Shown piece by piece: positions 43,631 through 55,739 of a stretch of DNA of 64,000 bases. The notes under the pieces are model-generated. The model was not told the origin of the DNA, made no database searches, and saw nothing but the letters and a program-made list of their open reading frames with translations. A program made the position numbers and the translations under genes. Origin of the DNA: Charina bottae. Lineage: Eukaryota; Chordata; Lepidosauria; Squamata; Charinaidae. The DNA lies in assembly GCA_023362775.1 (NCBI GenBank), contig JALMGJ010000008.1:36010501-36074500 (forward strand), written 5' to 3'. Every line of letters begins with the position of its first letter. Within the stretch, counting starts at the first letter, position 1.

Positions 43631-46600
43631 GAAAGGAGCTGCTAAGTTGGCTTTGAATAATTAGTACTCCCCATCCAAAGTGCTGTTCCTAAGGGTGCTT
43701 CACACATTAATAGCTGCAAGTACAGGTTGACTGCTGTGAATAGAAACAACAGGGAACTGCAACCAATGTTGGTTCCTTGGAACAAATCAGGGCACCAGCT
43801 TGCCTTGGAAAAGCCAAACTCCAGGAGTCTACCATCAGCCCTCCTTATCTCCACTTCTTTTCCAAACAACGTTATGAAGGCTGATCATAAATTACAAAGT
43901 CTGATTTCTCCAAACCCAAATCACATCTTTGGGTTTGGACAATACAGTAAGCCTAAAACCTCAGCTGAAAAGCAGCATGCAACAGCAGATAAAATGACAA
44001 TGTGCACTGAATGTTTAACAGCTTTTGTAACCTAAGATAAATGTTGGTAGAGAAGTTTATCAATAGTTTTTAATCATGCTAGCCCATGGGGCATTCATAA
44101 TGACCTTTTAAAAACATTTATCTTGTTCAGAGGGAGTATGCGAATAAATATCAGTTGTTGGAGGGCTTCTGTTGGAGGGCACTATTGCCTTTACTGCTGT
44201 TTACAAGCAGTTTGGAAACATTTGGCTGATTACGGTAGAAAACATGAATCATGGTATTAATGGGCCATCAGACTGATCCACAAGGGTTCTTCTTAAATGT
44301 GTGTATAGTTAGCATGATTTACGCAAGTACGCAACTAAGCTTGTCATAAAAGTTTCATTGCTGGGAAACATCATTTTAATATTTTATAAAGCAGAATATA
44401 TTCAGCCCCGGCTATATTCTACTTCAATAACACATTTTCAGGACACAAGAGTTTGTAAACTTAGTAACAGTATTCCAAGCATTCCCTTAGGCAAAGCAAA
44501 TGCAAAAAATAAAATGTATTTTGCCACCATGTTGGGAGATCTCATCAATTAATTATTTACTGCACAGTGTTACTAAGTTGTTATTCTATTGCTTTCTTTT
44601 TTAGCTGAGTGCCTTTGGAAAATATAAAATCTAAACATTTATCAGTGAGATAAGAGCCGATGCTATTATTTTGTTATATGTATCTTCCCCTCATCCCCAC
44701 ATGTTTTAGGTAAATGTCAGCCAAACTATTCACGGTTCAAGGGCGTTTGTGGCCATACTATGCATATAAGTCTAAGGTTCATGGGCCTTCTTGAAAATCT
44801 GCCTTCACATGGCTGAAAAGTTTGCTGTCTATAGGTTTTTATGGTTGCCATGGTAACCCTCTATGTCAATGCTTGTGCGTCTGTATGTGTGTGATGCAGT
44901 GCATGAATAATATGCTGCATTTTAATGAAATTCTTCTAGAAAGCCTTCCCAGATAAAAGAAATGTCTCCTTTTGTTTTATTACCTGCCTAGCTATGAAGA
45001 CCAGCTGAATTTGACCCTAGCAAATTAAACCCATACAAAGATCAGATGAACAAGAACCAAATGTTACCCTGTTTGTACACTCTTGCGACATAGACTTTGA
45101 GTATCAGGCAATGCTGCCTGCGGAATAATGCATGAGGTTGGCTAGGCAATGAATGAGATGCAGAAATGTTACTTACTCTCTGCTTTTGCTTGGATGGAGG
45201 CTATCATTTACCAAGTAGTAATAATGGATCAAGGTTTGCATCCCACCATGTGGTAATCTGGTTGGCTTCATCACTTTTGGCAGATTATTGCAAATCAGGA
45301 ACTACTGTGGCCAGTAGACCTTGCAATAGGGACAGACAGATTTAGATGACACTAAAGCCTTTATGGTTCTAACAGCCCAACAGGAACTGTTCCTAATGAA
45401 TATACTTTCCTCCTCTCCTCCTTGATAAACGTATGGATCTGGACAGTTATTTTAATTTGAAGCCTGGAATTGGCAGCACTTTGGAGGTAATTTAATCCAA
45501 TCTCTTGATCAAAGGAGGGGAGACAAGGCAGCTTCACACAGCCAGCCTGTACTTAAGTTGGAAAACTATCACCTTCTCTTGTATTATCATAAGCCAACCA
45601 CAATCTTCTCCCCTACAATTTCTATTCATTGCTTTTAATCCAAAACTCTGGTGCAGTAAAGAACACATCTGATCCCACACTGGCTGGGTTTGTTTAATCC
45701 TTGTTTACTGCATCAACTGGGTTCACACACTATGTCAAGTCATATATCATGGTTTCCATAATGCCTAGGTTGATGCATCCTGCTAAAGCAAAACCAAGAA
45801 ACCCCATGATGCATTTGTGTGATGGTGAACCAGGTTAGGAAAGCTACATTGAGGACATAGTAGAAATCTCTACGCTGGCTCCCAAATTCAGCTATCAGTG
45901 CTGCTGGTAAGTGTTTGAGGGAGAGCAAGTGCAATAGAAAGAGGTCCATCAGAGAGCATTTGGCCAGAGCAACACCAAAAGGGAGCTAGTCCTGGAATAA
46001 CGCCTCTTAGGATGTTTTTGTGGTCTCATCTATAGCCTCTATGAAGGCATCCTCTGTTTAAAATCAAAGCACTCCGTGTCTCTTTTTCTCTCTGGTATTC
46101 CAGAACTACCTAATTTCTCTGAAGGTGGTTGTTGTCAAATGATGCCAGCCATTTGATCATGAGTTTTAAACTTGGAAAAGACTTCGGAACTCATCTAGTC
46201 AATTCTGCTGACCAGGGCCAGAATCATGAAGCTTCCCCTTTATCAACAGAGAATCTAACCTCATTGAAGTTTGCTGGTTCACTGTCACACAGCATTAACC
46301 TTTGGGCATTTCTCCTAAAACCATCACAACCTGAAGCATTTCTTAACCATTATCATGAAACAATGCTGCATATATCAGCTGGTTGCGTCCTTGCGTTCTT
46401 TTTTAATGGTGCCAAGTTCTACATAAGGTGCCACATTCTGAGATGCATGATGACCTTCTCGAGGCCATGCCGGATAGATATTTCTGATTTGGAGCTCCTT
46501 GGCTGTTTTCTTTTTTATTGTGTGTAATTCTACCTTAAGAATAAAGGAAGCCCTTTGTGAATGATGTTCTTCCTTTAAAATAACAAAATATTATCCACTT

Positions 46601-46943
46601 AAAAGTGGATCCAGGCTCTTCAGGCAATCTACCTGGCATTTAACAATATTCAAGAAACTCTTCTGATCTAAAAATGCCTGGCAGATGGGAAAACCGTAGG
46701 TGGGGAGAACACACGAGAGAGCCGGAAAAGTAGGTCAGATGAGAATGATCATTTTAAAAGAATTCCAGGGAGTGGAAAGGAAATATTATTAAACTGAAGA
46801 CAAAAATATGATTGCCCTTTTAGAACTTGAGCACAATGAGGTTAGAAGCTTGAATCTTTGGGCTCATATGACTGACTGTTCATTTTTAAAATAACAGCTC
46901 TCCAGATAGAGTATACCCCGAAAACTAGCACAACAGGTTAGAA
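43631..46943. other. Downstream intergenic stretch, nothing recognised
   Basis: No gene, RNA or clear transposon could be supported. AACCATGG-like fragments of a dispersed repeat appear near 45660-45770. Confidence 0.5.
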
Positions 46944-47012
46944 CAGTGTTTCTCAACCTTAGCAACTTTTAAGATGTGTGGACTTCAACTCCCAGAATTC
47001 CCCAGACAGCAG
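46944..47012. mobile_element. Half of a hAT-type MITE
   Basis: CAGTGTTTCTCAACCTTAGC and the GACTTCAACTCCCAGAATTC core form the left half of the 51999 family. The other arm is missing. Confidence 0.7.
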
Positions 47013-48148
47013 TTCAAAAAGTTGGCAGTCCATAGAAGAACAAAGCAACATGTTTCATATGAACAATTATTCAGTTTAAATAAGAGCAGCAACTTTCATT
47101 AGTATAATATAGTGAGCAGAATAGAAAAACAGACCTGAGCAGCTTTTTCCTTTTCTCTCTGCAACATCAATTATGACAACACCTTTAAAGCTACCAGATC
47201 TGGGTTGTAACATTCCAGACTACCACTATATTGGAACAAAGAGCTAAATTTTCTTGTCTCTCACTTTTGTCATCTGTTGGTCATCCAAGGTTTTTAGTCC
47301 AAATCTGGTAGTCTTATATATCTTGTTTGTTATATTTAGGTATAATGGCTAAAAATCACAGAATCACATGTTTGAAAACCCTCCATGTTTGAAAAATACA
47401 GAAAAGGCAGGCTCCCTTTTCCCTAAATAGAACCAAATAGGCCGCCTTTGTGACATAAACTGGGACTTTTTTAAAGTAGAATCTCTTTAATGCCTCTATA
47501 TTTTCAGCTGGATTTATCTGATAGAAGCCTGCCAAGTTATATTTGGAAACAGGCTCGGAACATTACTGATATTTTGAGTGCAAAGTTTCCTCTGACTTTC
47601 CATACAAATCAGGGGGTTTCAAAGCTTGCTGGAAACAGTTTTACTTCAATAATGTTTACAATGGCCTTCTCCAATTCTGTGCCCTCACAATATATTCAAC
47701 TTTAGTTAATAAACATAGCTAGGTTCACATAGCACACTAAACCATGGCTTGCTAATCATGGCTTAAGCAATTATTGTGTTTATCATATTGTATATATCGC
47801 CATTGGCAGGGTTCACATAACAGGTTAAGACAAAACCAAGGAAACAACACTAATGTTTCAACACAGATACTGTAGAAAATGGTGGGCTGGCTTACAATTT
47901 CTAATAGAACTACAATTTGTCCTGTTATCTAAGCAACAACAAACTATGATTCACTATGTCGGTAGGAGTCACAATTGATATCCTCTTCAAAATAAAATGT
48001 CAGCCAAAATAAGGGGGAAGCATTTGCTTAGTATCCATATCATAAAACGGGGTTGGGGTTGGGTAGGAAAGGAAAACTTCCAAATTTATGTTACTTTTTT
48101 CCAGACTTTTCCAGTACCATCCCATCTAAGCTACACAGCATTATACAT
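47013..48148. other. Intergenic stretch with dispersed-repeat fragments
   Basis: Positions 47715-47840 hold GGTTCACATAGCACACTAAA, CCATGGCTTGCTAATC and a second GGTTCACATAACAGG, motifs repeated elsewhere in the window. The rest is unremarkable. Confidence 0.45.
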
Positions 48149-49470
48149 GGGGAGCCCGGCCATCCACATTACGAACATCAGTTTTGGCCTTGTGTATCGC
48201 TGCACTGCAAAGATTTCTAGGTGCAAAGATTACTGCAGACGCTGACTGCAGCCAGGAAATCAGAAGACGTCTACTTCTTGGGAGGAGAGCAATGACAAAT
48301 CTTGATAAAATAGTTAAGAGCAGAGACATCACACTGACAATAAAGGTCCGCATAGTTAAAGCAATGGTATTCCCCGTAGTAACCTATGGCTGCAAGAGCT
48401 GGGCCATAAGGAAGGCTGAGCGAAGGAAGATAGATGCTTTTGAACTGTGGGGTTGGAGGAAAATTCTGAGAGTGCCTTGGACTTAGATCAAACCAGTCCA
48501 TACTCCAGGAAATAAAGCCAGACTGCTCACTTGAGGGAATGGTATTAAAGGCAAAACTGAAGCACTTTGGCCACATAATGAGAAGACACGATACCCCGGA
48601 GAAGATGCTGATGCTAGGGAAAGTGGAAGGCAAAAGGAAGAGGGGCCGACCAAGGGCAAGATGGATGGATGATATTCTGGAGGTGACGGACTCGACCATG
48701 GGGGAGTTGGGGATGGTGAAGGCTGACAGGAAGCTCTGGCGTGGGGTAGTCCATGAAGTCACGAAGAGTTGGAAGCGACTGAATGAATAAACAACAAATC
48801 AAATTGTTGCAGCAGAGTATGCTGCTCCAGTATGGAACGCGTCTGCACATGCGAAACAAGTTGATATCGCCATAAATGAAGCAGTACAAATAGTGACAGG
48901 ATGTCTCAAAACCTACACCAATGGAGAAAATGTACCCGCTTGTCGGTATTGCACCACCTAAGATCAGGAGAGAAGTAGCAGCAGATGTTGAGAGAACAAA
49001 ACAAGAGAATGATCCTTGGCACCCTCTGTATGGGTATGAGCCTCAAACCCGTCAATTAAAATCTAGGAAGAGTTTTATGGTAAGAACGAACACCCTTGAG
49101 GGTACGCAAGAACAAAACCGAATTGGCAGATGGAGGAGAGAAATCACTGACCAAGGAATAGTTCCAAAGGAGAATATGGCTGAGGGATCCAATCTCCCTT
49201 ACTGTATGTCATTTGGAGGACTTTGAATAGGTTGAGGGTTGGAGTGCCTAAGTGCAGAACTAATATGCTCAAATGGGGATTGTTGACGGATAATAATACG
49301 CAGTGTGAGTGTGGAGAGATACAGAATTCGGCCCACCTGCTGACCTGCCGATTATTACCAATAGCATGCACTGAGAATGATTTGTTTCTGGCCAATGATA
49401 AAGCTAAGAAGGTGGCGTCATATTGGCAGCTTAAAGTTTCATCTGGATACGAAAGAAGAAGAAGCTACAC
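48149..49470 (+). pseudogene. Old non-LTR LINE, C-terminal region, interrupted by BovB
   Basis: Before the BovB insert the frame reads WGARPSTLRTSVLALCIAA, and after it AAEYAAPVWNASAHAK and NEAVQIVTGCLKT, so the two sides form one split gene. Further on come LVGIAPPKIRREVAADV, LNRLRVGVPKCRTNMLKWG and CECGEIQNSAHLLTC, a C-x-C-x7-H-x4-C motif seen at the end of several non-LTR clades. Frameshifts and stops are frequent. I cannot name the clade; it is neither BovB nor L1. Confidence 0.65.
48211..48798 (+). mobile_element. BovB 3' fragment nested in an older LINE
   Basis: Homology to the 22645 subfamily starts at ATTTCTAGGTGCAAAG and runs through the C-terminal domain (TYGCKSWAIRKAERR, MARWMDDILEV-like) to the tail CGACTGAATGAATAAACAAC. 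The frame is damaged, with a TAG just after VPWT at 48484. The target duplication is decayed (TGTATCGCTGCA and AAATTGTTGCAG). Confidence 0.9.
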
Positions 49471-50339
49471 AGCAACTCTTCAAAACAGTATTTTTAAAGG
49501 ATGTTCAGTAACAGTGTCATTTTAAAAGGAAGACAGTCACACAATGACAAAGCAAGTGTGTTGCTAAGAAGAAATATGCTATGACTATCTATTGAATTTA
49601 GGCTGTCCTTGCTTGTAGGAAAAAGAACTTCAGAAGATCGAATGGGGAAAGTGGTCGAGTAATATTGCTACAGTATTTCACTATCCTGCATCAAAAAGAA
49701 TGAAGCAGCATCCCAGATTCATTGTTCTCAAACAATAAATATTATACTGGTTGGGCTATCAGATCTGGACTGCAAAAATTCAGACAGCCACCAGATGCCC
49801 GGAAGGCAATGCAGAAAATCTCTTTGCTGTCATTTAGGTGTCATTTAGATTTCTCCAACCCAGATTTACTAGACTTACATATGGATTTTTTTCACAGTGG
49901 GAACAGCTCAGAAAAGGTAAAGAGAAAGAGCAATTTTGTTCCATTCTCTTTGCCCTTGTCTTTGTACGTTTCTTCATAGCTTCGAGGACTCATGCAATAT
50001 TCCGGCATTGGCCACAAAGACGTATTTTTCACTTAACATTTGCAATATCCAGAGGAGATTTGCAGGCATAAATAGGATCCCTAAGCTTCTTACCCTACCT
50101 GTTGAACATAGACATTATCTCAAACATCAATGTCTTTTAACTGAGTCAGTTCGCACACTCAGGTACTATACAGATATCAACCAAGACACAAGTACTGTAT
50201 ATGAGAAGTAGCCCCAGGATTCTTCTCCATATTAATGATGGCTCCACCACAAGGAATCATGATGATATCCATAAATGGATCTTTGGTTTCTTTGCAGGGG
50301 AGTCCAAAAAGTCAAAATGGTGCCTGCATGGGCACAACA
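49471..50339. other. Intergenic stretch, nothing recognised
   Basis: Several frames of 75-100 codons are open on the + strand, but none resembles a known protein. Confidence 0.45.
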
Positions 50340-50485
50340 AAATATATGACAAGATATTGGGTTTTATTGTTTTTCTGATGTTTATGATCTTGTTTTTATT
50401 CTCTGTTAGCCACCCAAAGTCATATGTTTGAGATGAGCGGAAATACAAATTGAATTATTAATTTATTAATTTATTAATTAATTGA
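50340..50485 (+). mobile_element. L2-type LINE 3' tail
   Basis: GTTAGCCACCCAAAGTCATA, GAGATGAGCGGAAATACAAA and a TTAATTTATTAATTTATTAA tail follow the usual L2 3' order. Confidence 0.55.
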
Positions 50486-50535
50486 ACCCATGCCCCTTGA
50501 ACTGCACAGGCATGGCAGCCTATTTGACTTTTTTT

Positions 50536-50562
50536 GACACACACACACACAGACACACACAC
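50536..50562. repeat. (CA)n microsatellite
   Basis: About 13 CA units with one AG interruption. Confidence 0.9.
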
Positions 50563-51990
50563 CAGCATTCCCTTATTTCTTTGTGGGACTTTTCTACTGA
50601 AAGTTGTAACAGGTCAAAGTCAGGGACAACAGCAGACATTAAGTGAACCTCACCCGAACAGACAATGAGGCTGGTAGGAAAGGACAGATGAGAAATTTAT
50701 TCCATCCAAACTTCTATATGACAACTCAGATGCCAAATACACACATGAAAGTCACACATGAACCCTGATTTTTGTGAAAATTCACAAGTCCAAAAATTAC
50801 ACTCAAGTATGCAGATAATATATAAAGTATAAGCAAAATGTGTGCACAGCACACCTCATAAAGTCCATATAAAATGCATAAATTAGGAGAAATGCACATG
50901 AAAATGTACACGTAGTGGTTGGGAATGAAGGCAAGAGACAAGCATAAGAAAAAGGAACTATCACTATGAGTAGTAGTAGTGACTGTATTATAATTATAGT
51001 TATATTGCTGTTCCTTTTATAGCAGCCCAGAAAACAAGAAAATAACCTTAAATAAAACTGTAATAAATAAAAGTAACAATCCTCAAAAATAATAAATACA
51101 AAAAATTATATTAAAAAATAAATTCAGTATCACAGGTAATGCAGATTTTCGATGCATGCATTATCCTAATATTTAACAATGGCCAACAGCTCATTTCCAA
51201 CAGCATCTTTCTGTATTAACGTTTATAGTTGAGAAAATAGCTCTAGATTTTTCCATTTTTATTTAGTTAGAAGATGCTACCACTTCATCACACTTAGTCT
51301 GGAGTCAGATGGAAAACAGCATCTGCTGAGATGGAAAATAAAGCAGACAAGCTGTTTCAGAAGCTAGTTAACAATGCACATTTAACTCTGCGTGGAATAC
51401 ATTAAACGAATGTATCTCTCATTGCTGAATTACAGTTGTCTGCCCCACCAAGTCTCTCTTACGTATAGTTCAGGCACAATGCCTTAAAATAGAAGTTTTT
51501 CCTCTAACAGCTTTAAAAAAAGAGTATGCATGCCAATTTTTCTATGATTAGCAAGCTCTGGAGTCTTACTGTATACCAATGAGTACGGTATAAGAGGCTA
51601 TCAATATTACCTCATCACCTGAACCCCAAAATAATTACATAATAAATGCACTCACATATGATGTTAGAAAGGAATTGCAGCTGTCAATAAGCACATAATG
51701 TTAATTATGGCCTTAACAGGGACAATGGTGGAATAGCAATTGATCAAAATGCAGCATGACAAACCAATCACGGCTTATTTGTCATGCCAGAAATGAGTTT
51801 CCAACTGAAGGAGTGCTCTGAATCACTGGTGGTACGTATATCCTAATAAAGCTCTGATCCTTAAGCAGCCACTGAATACATTTTTATTGATTTCTCTTGT
51901 AATGCAGGTAGACAGCATATTCAGGCCTGAGGAGATGGCTTTAGAGGAGTTCAAAAACTGATCTTTTATGAGCAGAGCTGATCAGAATTT
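50563..51990. other. Intergenic stretch, AT-rich
   Basis: AAATAAATAAAAGTAAC-type AT-rich sequence lies around 51040-51130. No supported gene or mobile element. Confidence 0.5.
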
Positions 51991-51998
51991 GTTTAGAG

Positions 51999-52133
51999 CA
52001 GTGTTTCTCAAGCTTAGCAATTTTAAGACGTGCGGACTTCAATTCCCAGAATTCCCCAGCCAGCATGGCTGGCTGGGGAATTCTCTGAGTTGAAGTCCAC
52101 ACATCTTAAAGCTGCTAAGGTTGAGAAACATGG
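51999..52133. mobile_element. Palindromic hAT-type MITE, complete
   Basis: The left arm starts CAGTGTTTCTCAAGC and the right arm ends GGTTGAGAAACATGG. The central CCAGCCAGCATGGCTGGCTGG is self-complementary. A perfect 8-bp duplication GTTTAGAG lies at 51991-51998 and 52134-52141. Confidence 0.87.
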
Positions 52134-52141
52134 GTTTAGAG

Positions 52142-53161
52142 TAGTTGTGGGCATTAGCTAAGGCAGAAACTCAGCCTGGAACCTTGGCCTCATAAGCAGG
52201 ACAAGGCAGTTGACAAACTAGAGGCTGTTTCACATTATATACTGACGCACTAGCCAGCTTACATTTTAGTCTAACATGTGTGAAGTCAGGCCATGTGATT
52301 TGTCTATGGTTTGTGTCATATAAAGAAAGAAAATCAGGTTGAGTAAACCATGGTTAAGCTAACTATGGTTAAGCACGTTCTGTGAACATAGCCAGAGAGT
52401 ACTAGTTGGGGAGAGTGACAAATAGGCCTGACATCTATACCTGAGTTGACATGTGTATAATAGGATGTACAACAGAACTGACAGAGCTCATTATATCATC
52501 TCTCTTCTAAGAGGTGACTAGCTAGCCATGTACAGATATTTATTATTGTTCTTTTAAATTTACATATTATTTTAAAATAAAGTAATACTCATCGTTATCT
52601 CAACTCTACTTCTACTAAGTCCATTAAATTCAGGGTTTAAGATTACCTAGTGCTTTCTTCCCTACCCTGGATGTTCAAAGCATCATGGTCATTGACAGAA
52701 TTTTGAGAGCTGTAGGCCACGTTTCCGGAGAAAACGTGTTGATCCAACTTTCAAAAACAGAGTAAAGAGTATTTTTGACTCTTGTCCGCATAAAAACATG
52801 TTAACACTGCAAAGATTTTGTGGCCTGCCTAAAAAACAGTACCACCAGGGTCCCCTGCATTATAGTGAGTAAAGTTAATAGACATAATTTGATTTCCAGA
52901 AGGTATTTTTTAAAAAAAAAATCCAAGCAAGGGGTGGCAAAAAATGAAAATAGTGCCCTAATAATTTCTTGCCAGCAAAAACAAGCCAGGAGCAGAAACT
53001 AGCTGTAGCTGGTCTGCTCTTTGTAATTACCTGCAGAAAAAAAAACTGGTTGGGATGTTTTTTGCCAGCACGCAAGGAACAAGATGTGCTTTCAGTACAT
53101 TGAACATGTGCAGTGATGTCACCAGGCAAGCTCCACCCCAGGGTGGAGATATTTAAAGAAG
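52142..53161. other. Intergenic stretch, low-grade repeats only
   Basis: TAAACCATGGTTAAGCTAAC near 52345-52375 belongs to the dispersed AACCATGG group. No gene. Confidence 0.45.
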
Positions 53162-53174
53162 AAGCTTTTGAGGG

Positions 53175-53776
53175 TCTGTAGCTTGAATCATGTCAACTGG
53201 ATTTCTATTTTCTCAGTGGAAACGTTTCGCTCCTTATCCAAGGAGCTTCTTCAGTCTGAGCAAAGTTGGTAAGGGAATCCTAAATATGTTCCTAGGTAGC
53301 TGTGTGACCTTACACCTGGGGTCATGGTTATATTGAGATGTTATTTTAAGTCCTTTTATTATCTAAAGGAGGATTGTTAAGAGAGATTGTGCCTGAGGCC
53401 CCCACCTCTATTCCTTCTTTGAATAGAGGTGGGGGCCTCAGGCACAATCTTTCTCCCATCTTTCTCCCGGCTCTGTCTTCTGTGCCTAGGAAGATTAAGA
53501 CCATTTCACAAGCTCAACAGCAGCATGGTGATCTTAACGATCCTCCTTTAGATAATAAAAGGACTTAAAATAACATCTCAATATAACCATGACCCCAGGT
53601 GTAAGGTCACACAGCTACCTAGAAACATATTTAGGATTCCCTTACCAACTTTGCTCAGATTGAAGAAGCTCCTTGGATAAGGAGCGAAACGTTTCCACTG
53701 AGAAAATAGAAATCCAGTTGACATGATTCAAGCTACAGACAATTCCACCTGGATGACTGAGAACCTTCATAGACAT
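53175..53776. mobile_element. Penelope-like palindromic insertion, family A, with GIY-YIG remnant
   Basis: Two inverted arms of about 200 bp enclose a centre of about 170 bp. A perfect 13-bp duplication AAGCTTTTGAGGG flanks it (53162-53174 and 53777-53789). The centre starts with a 30-bp-arm hairpin (about 53383-53451), then encodes on the + strand NRGGGLRHNLSPIF and a stop near 53566. That segment resembles the end of the GIY-YIG endonuclease of Penelope-like elements, and it is the coding evidence for the family assignment. The structured motif lies at 53223-53254 (minus) and 53660-53691 (plus, first base changed to T). Confidence 0.75.
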
Positions 53777-54185
53777 AAGCTTTTGAGGGATGTCTGTGGG
53801 GTGGAGCTTGCAAATATTTTGTCTTTCGCTGTAGACATGGAGGCATCGGGGAGGTTTTTTTTAAAAAAAGTCAAGATGGCTTTTTGCCTTCGTGTAGAAC
53901 ATACTAAACCAACAGCAAACCACATTGTCACTTAGCATAATGAATGTATAATATAAATAATTGTTTCCAGCATTAGTTACTAGGATCGGAGGTCTTACAA
54001 AGCCAATGTTTCCAGGATCCACTGATGTTCCAGATGCCAACAATTCAATTCTTCAGAAGAAACTTACTAAGGAGGAGACCTGCTTTTTAAATATAGAATG
54101 ATGCTTTAAGTTTAGACTTGGCTAGCAATCACCAGGGTTCATAGGGCTTAGTGGAGCCTCAGATTTTCTAAAGAACTCTTAGACT

Positions 54186-55018
54186 GTGGAGTCCTTGGTG
54201 CTCTCTGAGCCTTGCTGTTTTCTTGCAGATGTTTCTGTTAAAGTTATTTGTTAAAGTCATTCTATGTAAGATTCAAACGAATGGATTTTCTTCACTATGA
54301 ATCTCTAGCCTGGAAAGTGGAATTTTCCAAGTTCCTCTGCTGTAAGCGTTTCCCATAACAAAAAAGCGGTAAACAACAGATGTGCTTTTCTCTAGTCAAA
54401 ACAAATGTGATAGCAATCCTTTTCCCATGAGAACAGCGTCTCGAGGGAAAGCCAATATGCAACACCGCCATCCCATGGCTGTTTATAGTAAGTACAACTG
54501 TTACTAAAATGTGAAGCTGAAAAATGGCCTAGCCAATCAGAATGTTGAACCATGGGTATAATTCAACTATGAACTATGGGTACTCATCTCACTCATGCAT
54601 TTTCTATGCTTCTTTTGACTGCTATCTACATGTACTTTGTATCTGAACTGTAACTACGCCTGTTCTTTCCACAGACCATGATTTTTTCTTTCCTCACTTC
54701 TGGTGATGGAACTCTGCGTATGCATTGTTTTTTCCTTTTTGCAATAATGTACCATACATCCATTATTGCCTTATGCTATCAATAAAGATATTGTTAGCCT
54801 TAAAACACGTTGTTTGGATTACTCTGCGCCTTGAAACCCCAATAGCCTGCTGCACCCCACAGTTTCATTGCCAGACTAGGCAACATCTTCAGTGCGGGTG
54901 CCTGCACTGAAGATGTTGCCTAGTCTGGCAATGAAACGTCTGCAAGAAAACAGCAAAGCTCAGAGAGCACCAAGGACTCCACAGTTCAACCCTGAGCTAC
55001 AAATATTCTCTTTGATTG
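54186..55018. mobile_element. Penelope-like palindromic insertion, family B, split by a solo LTR
   Basis: The left arm (GTGGAGTCCTTGGTGCTCTC to CTTGCAGATGTTTC) stops at 54235 and resumes at 54862 (GTTTCATTGCCAGACTAGG). The centre is near 54900, and the right arm runs out to TTCTCTTTGATTG. A perfect 13-bp duplication GAACTCTTAGACT flanks the whole (54173-54185 and 55019-55031). An intact structured motif lies at 54907-54938 (plus). The LTR inside is listed separately. Confidence 0.8.
54236..54861 (+). mobile_element. Solo LTR (626 bp) nested in a Penelope-like element
   Basis: It starts TGTTAAAG and ends CACCCCACA, with a perfect 5-bp duplication GTTTC (54231-54235 and 54862-54866). AATAAAG near 54781 lies 80 bp before the right end, giving the + orientation. 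Removing it restores continuity of the host palindrome arm, which independently confirms both borders. Confidence 0.82.
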
Positions 55019-55739
55019 GAACTCTTAGACTTGCAATGATTTACATCTGTGACTGCATTCTAGACTCCAGGCTATAACTCTGCAAGCCAACTCATCCATT
55101 AGGTTCACCGTCTGATACAGACTCTTCTAAGAGAGACGTAGCGGCAAAGATAAATCACCCCCTTGTATGCTGTGGCTCCTATTCTAGTCATGCACACACA
55201 TACAGCATTACAACCATAGTTTCACTGCTTTGGATGGGTGACCTAGCATCTTACATAGACAGTTGTTCTTTTAGAATGTTGACTGCTGTCTTATTGAACG
55301 AATTTACTGATGTTTGGTAAAAGGAGGACATAAGGAATACAGTGCAAATTCTGGCTTTCAATGTCAACTGTGATTAAATTCACTAATGACAGACCAAATT
55401 AATCCAGAAGGTAACAAAACAGCATTTGCCTTTCAGAATAGGCATTTGCTCTAGAATTAATCTGAACTAGGAAATGGCCTACCAGTTCATTTCAGTAGAC
55501 CATTGCCTTGAGACTTTGTTATGATCAGTTCATTATAGCTTATAGTGCCCAGCTGACAAATGTTTCTAGCGAAGGTTGTCAACTTTTCAAGGAGTTGGTG
55601 TAGCTGTGCTATTGACAGTAGTTTGATATTGTGTTCTAGAGATACTTGATGAGCAGGAATATGTTTAGACAGTCACCAAAATTGTCATGAGAAGAAAGGT
55701 AAGAAGTGCAGGGGCTAGCAAAATGCCTGTAAATAAGGC

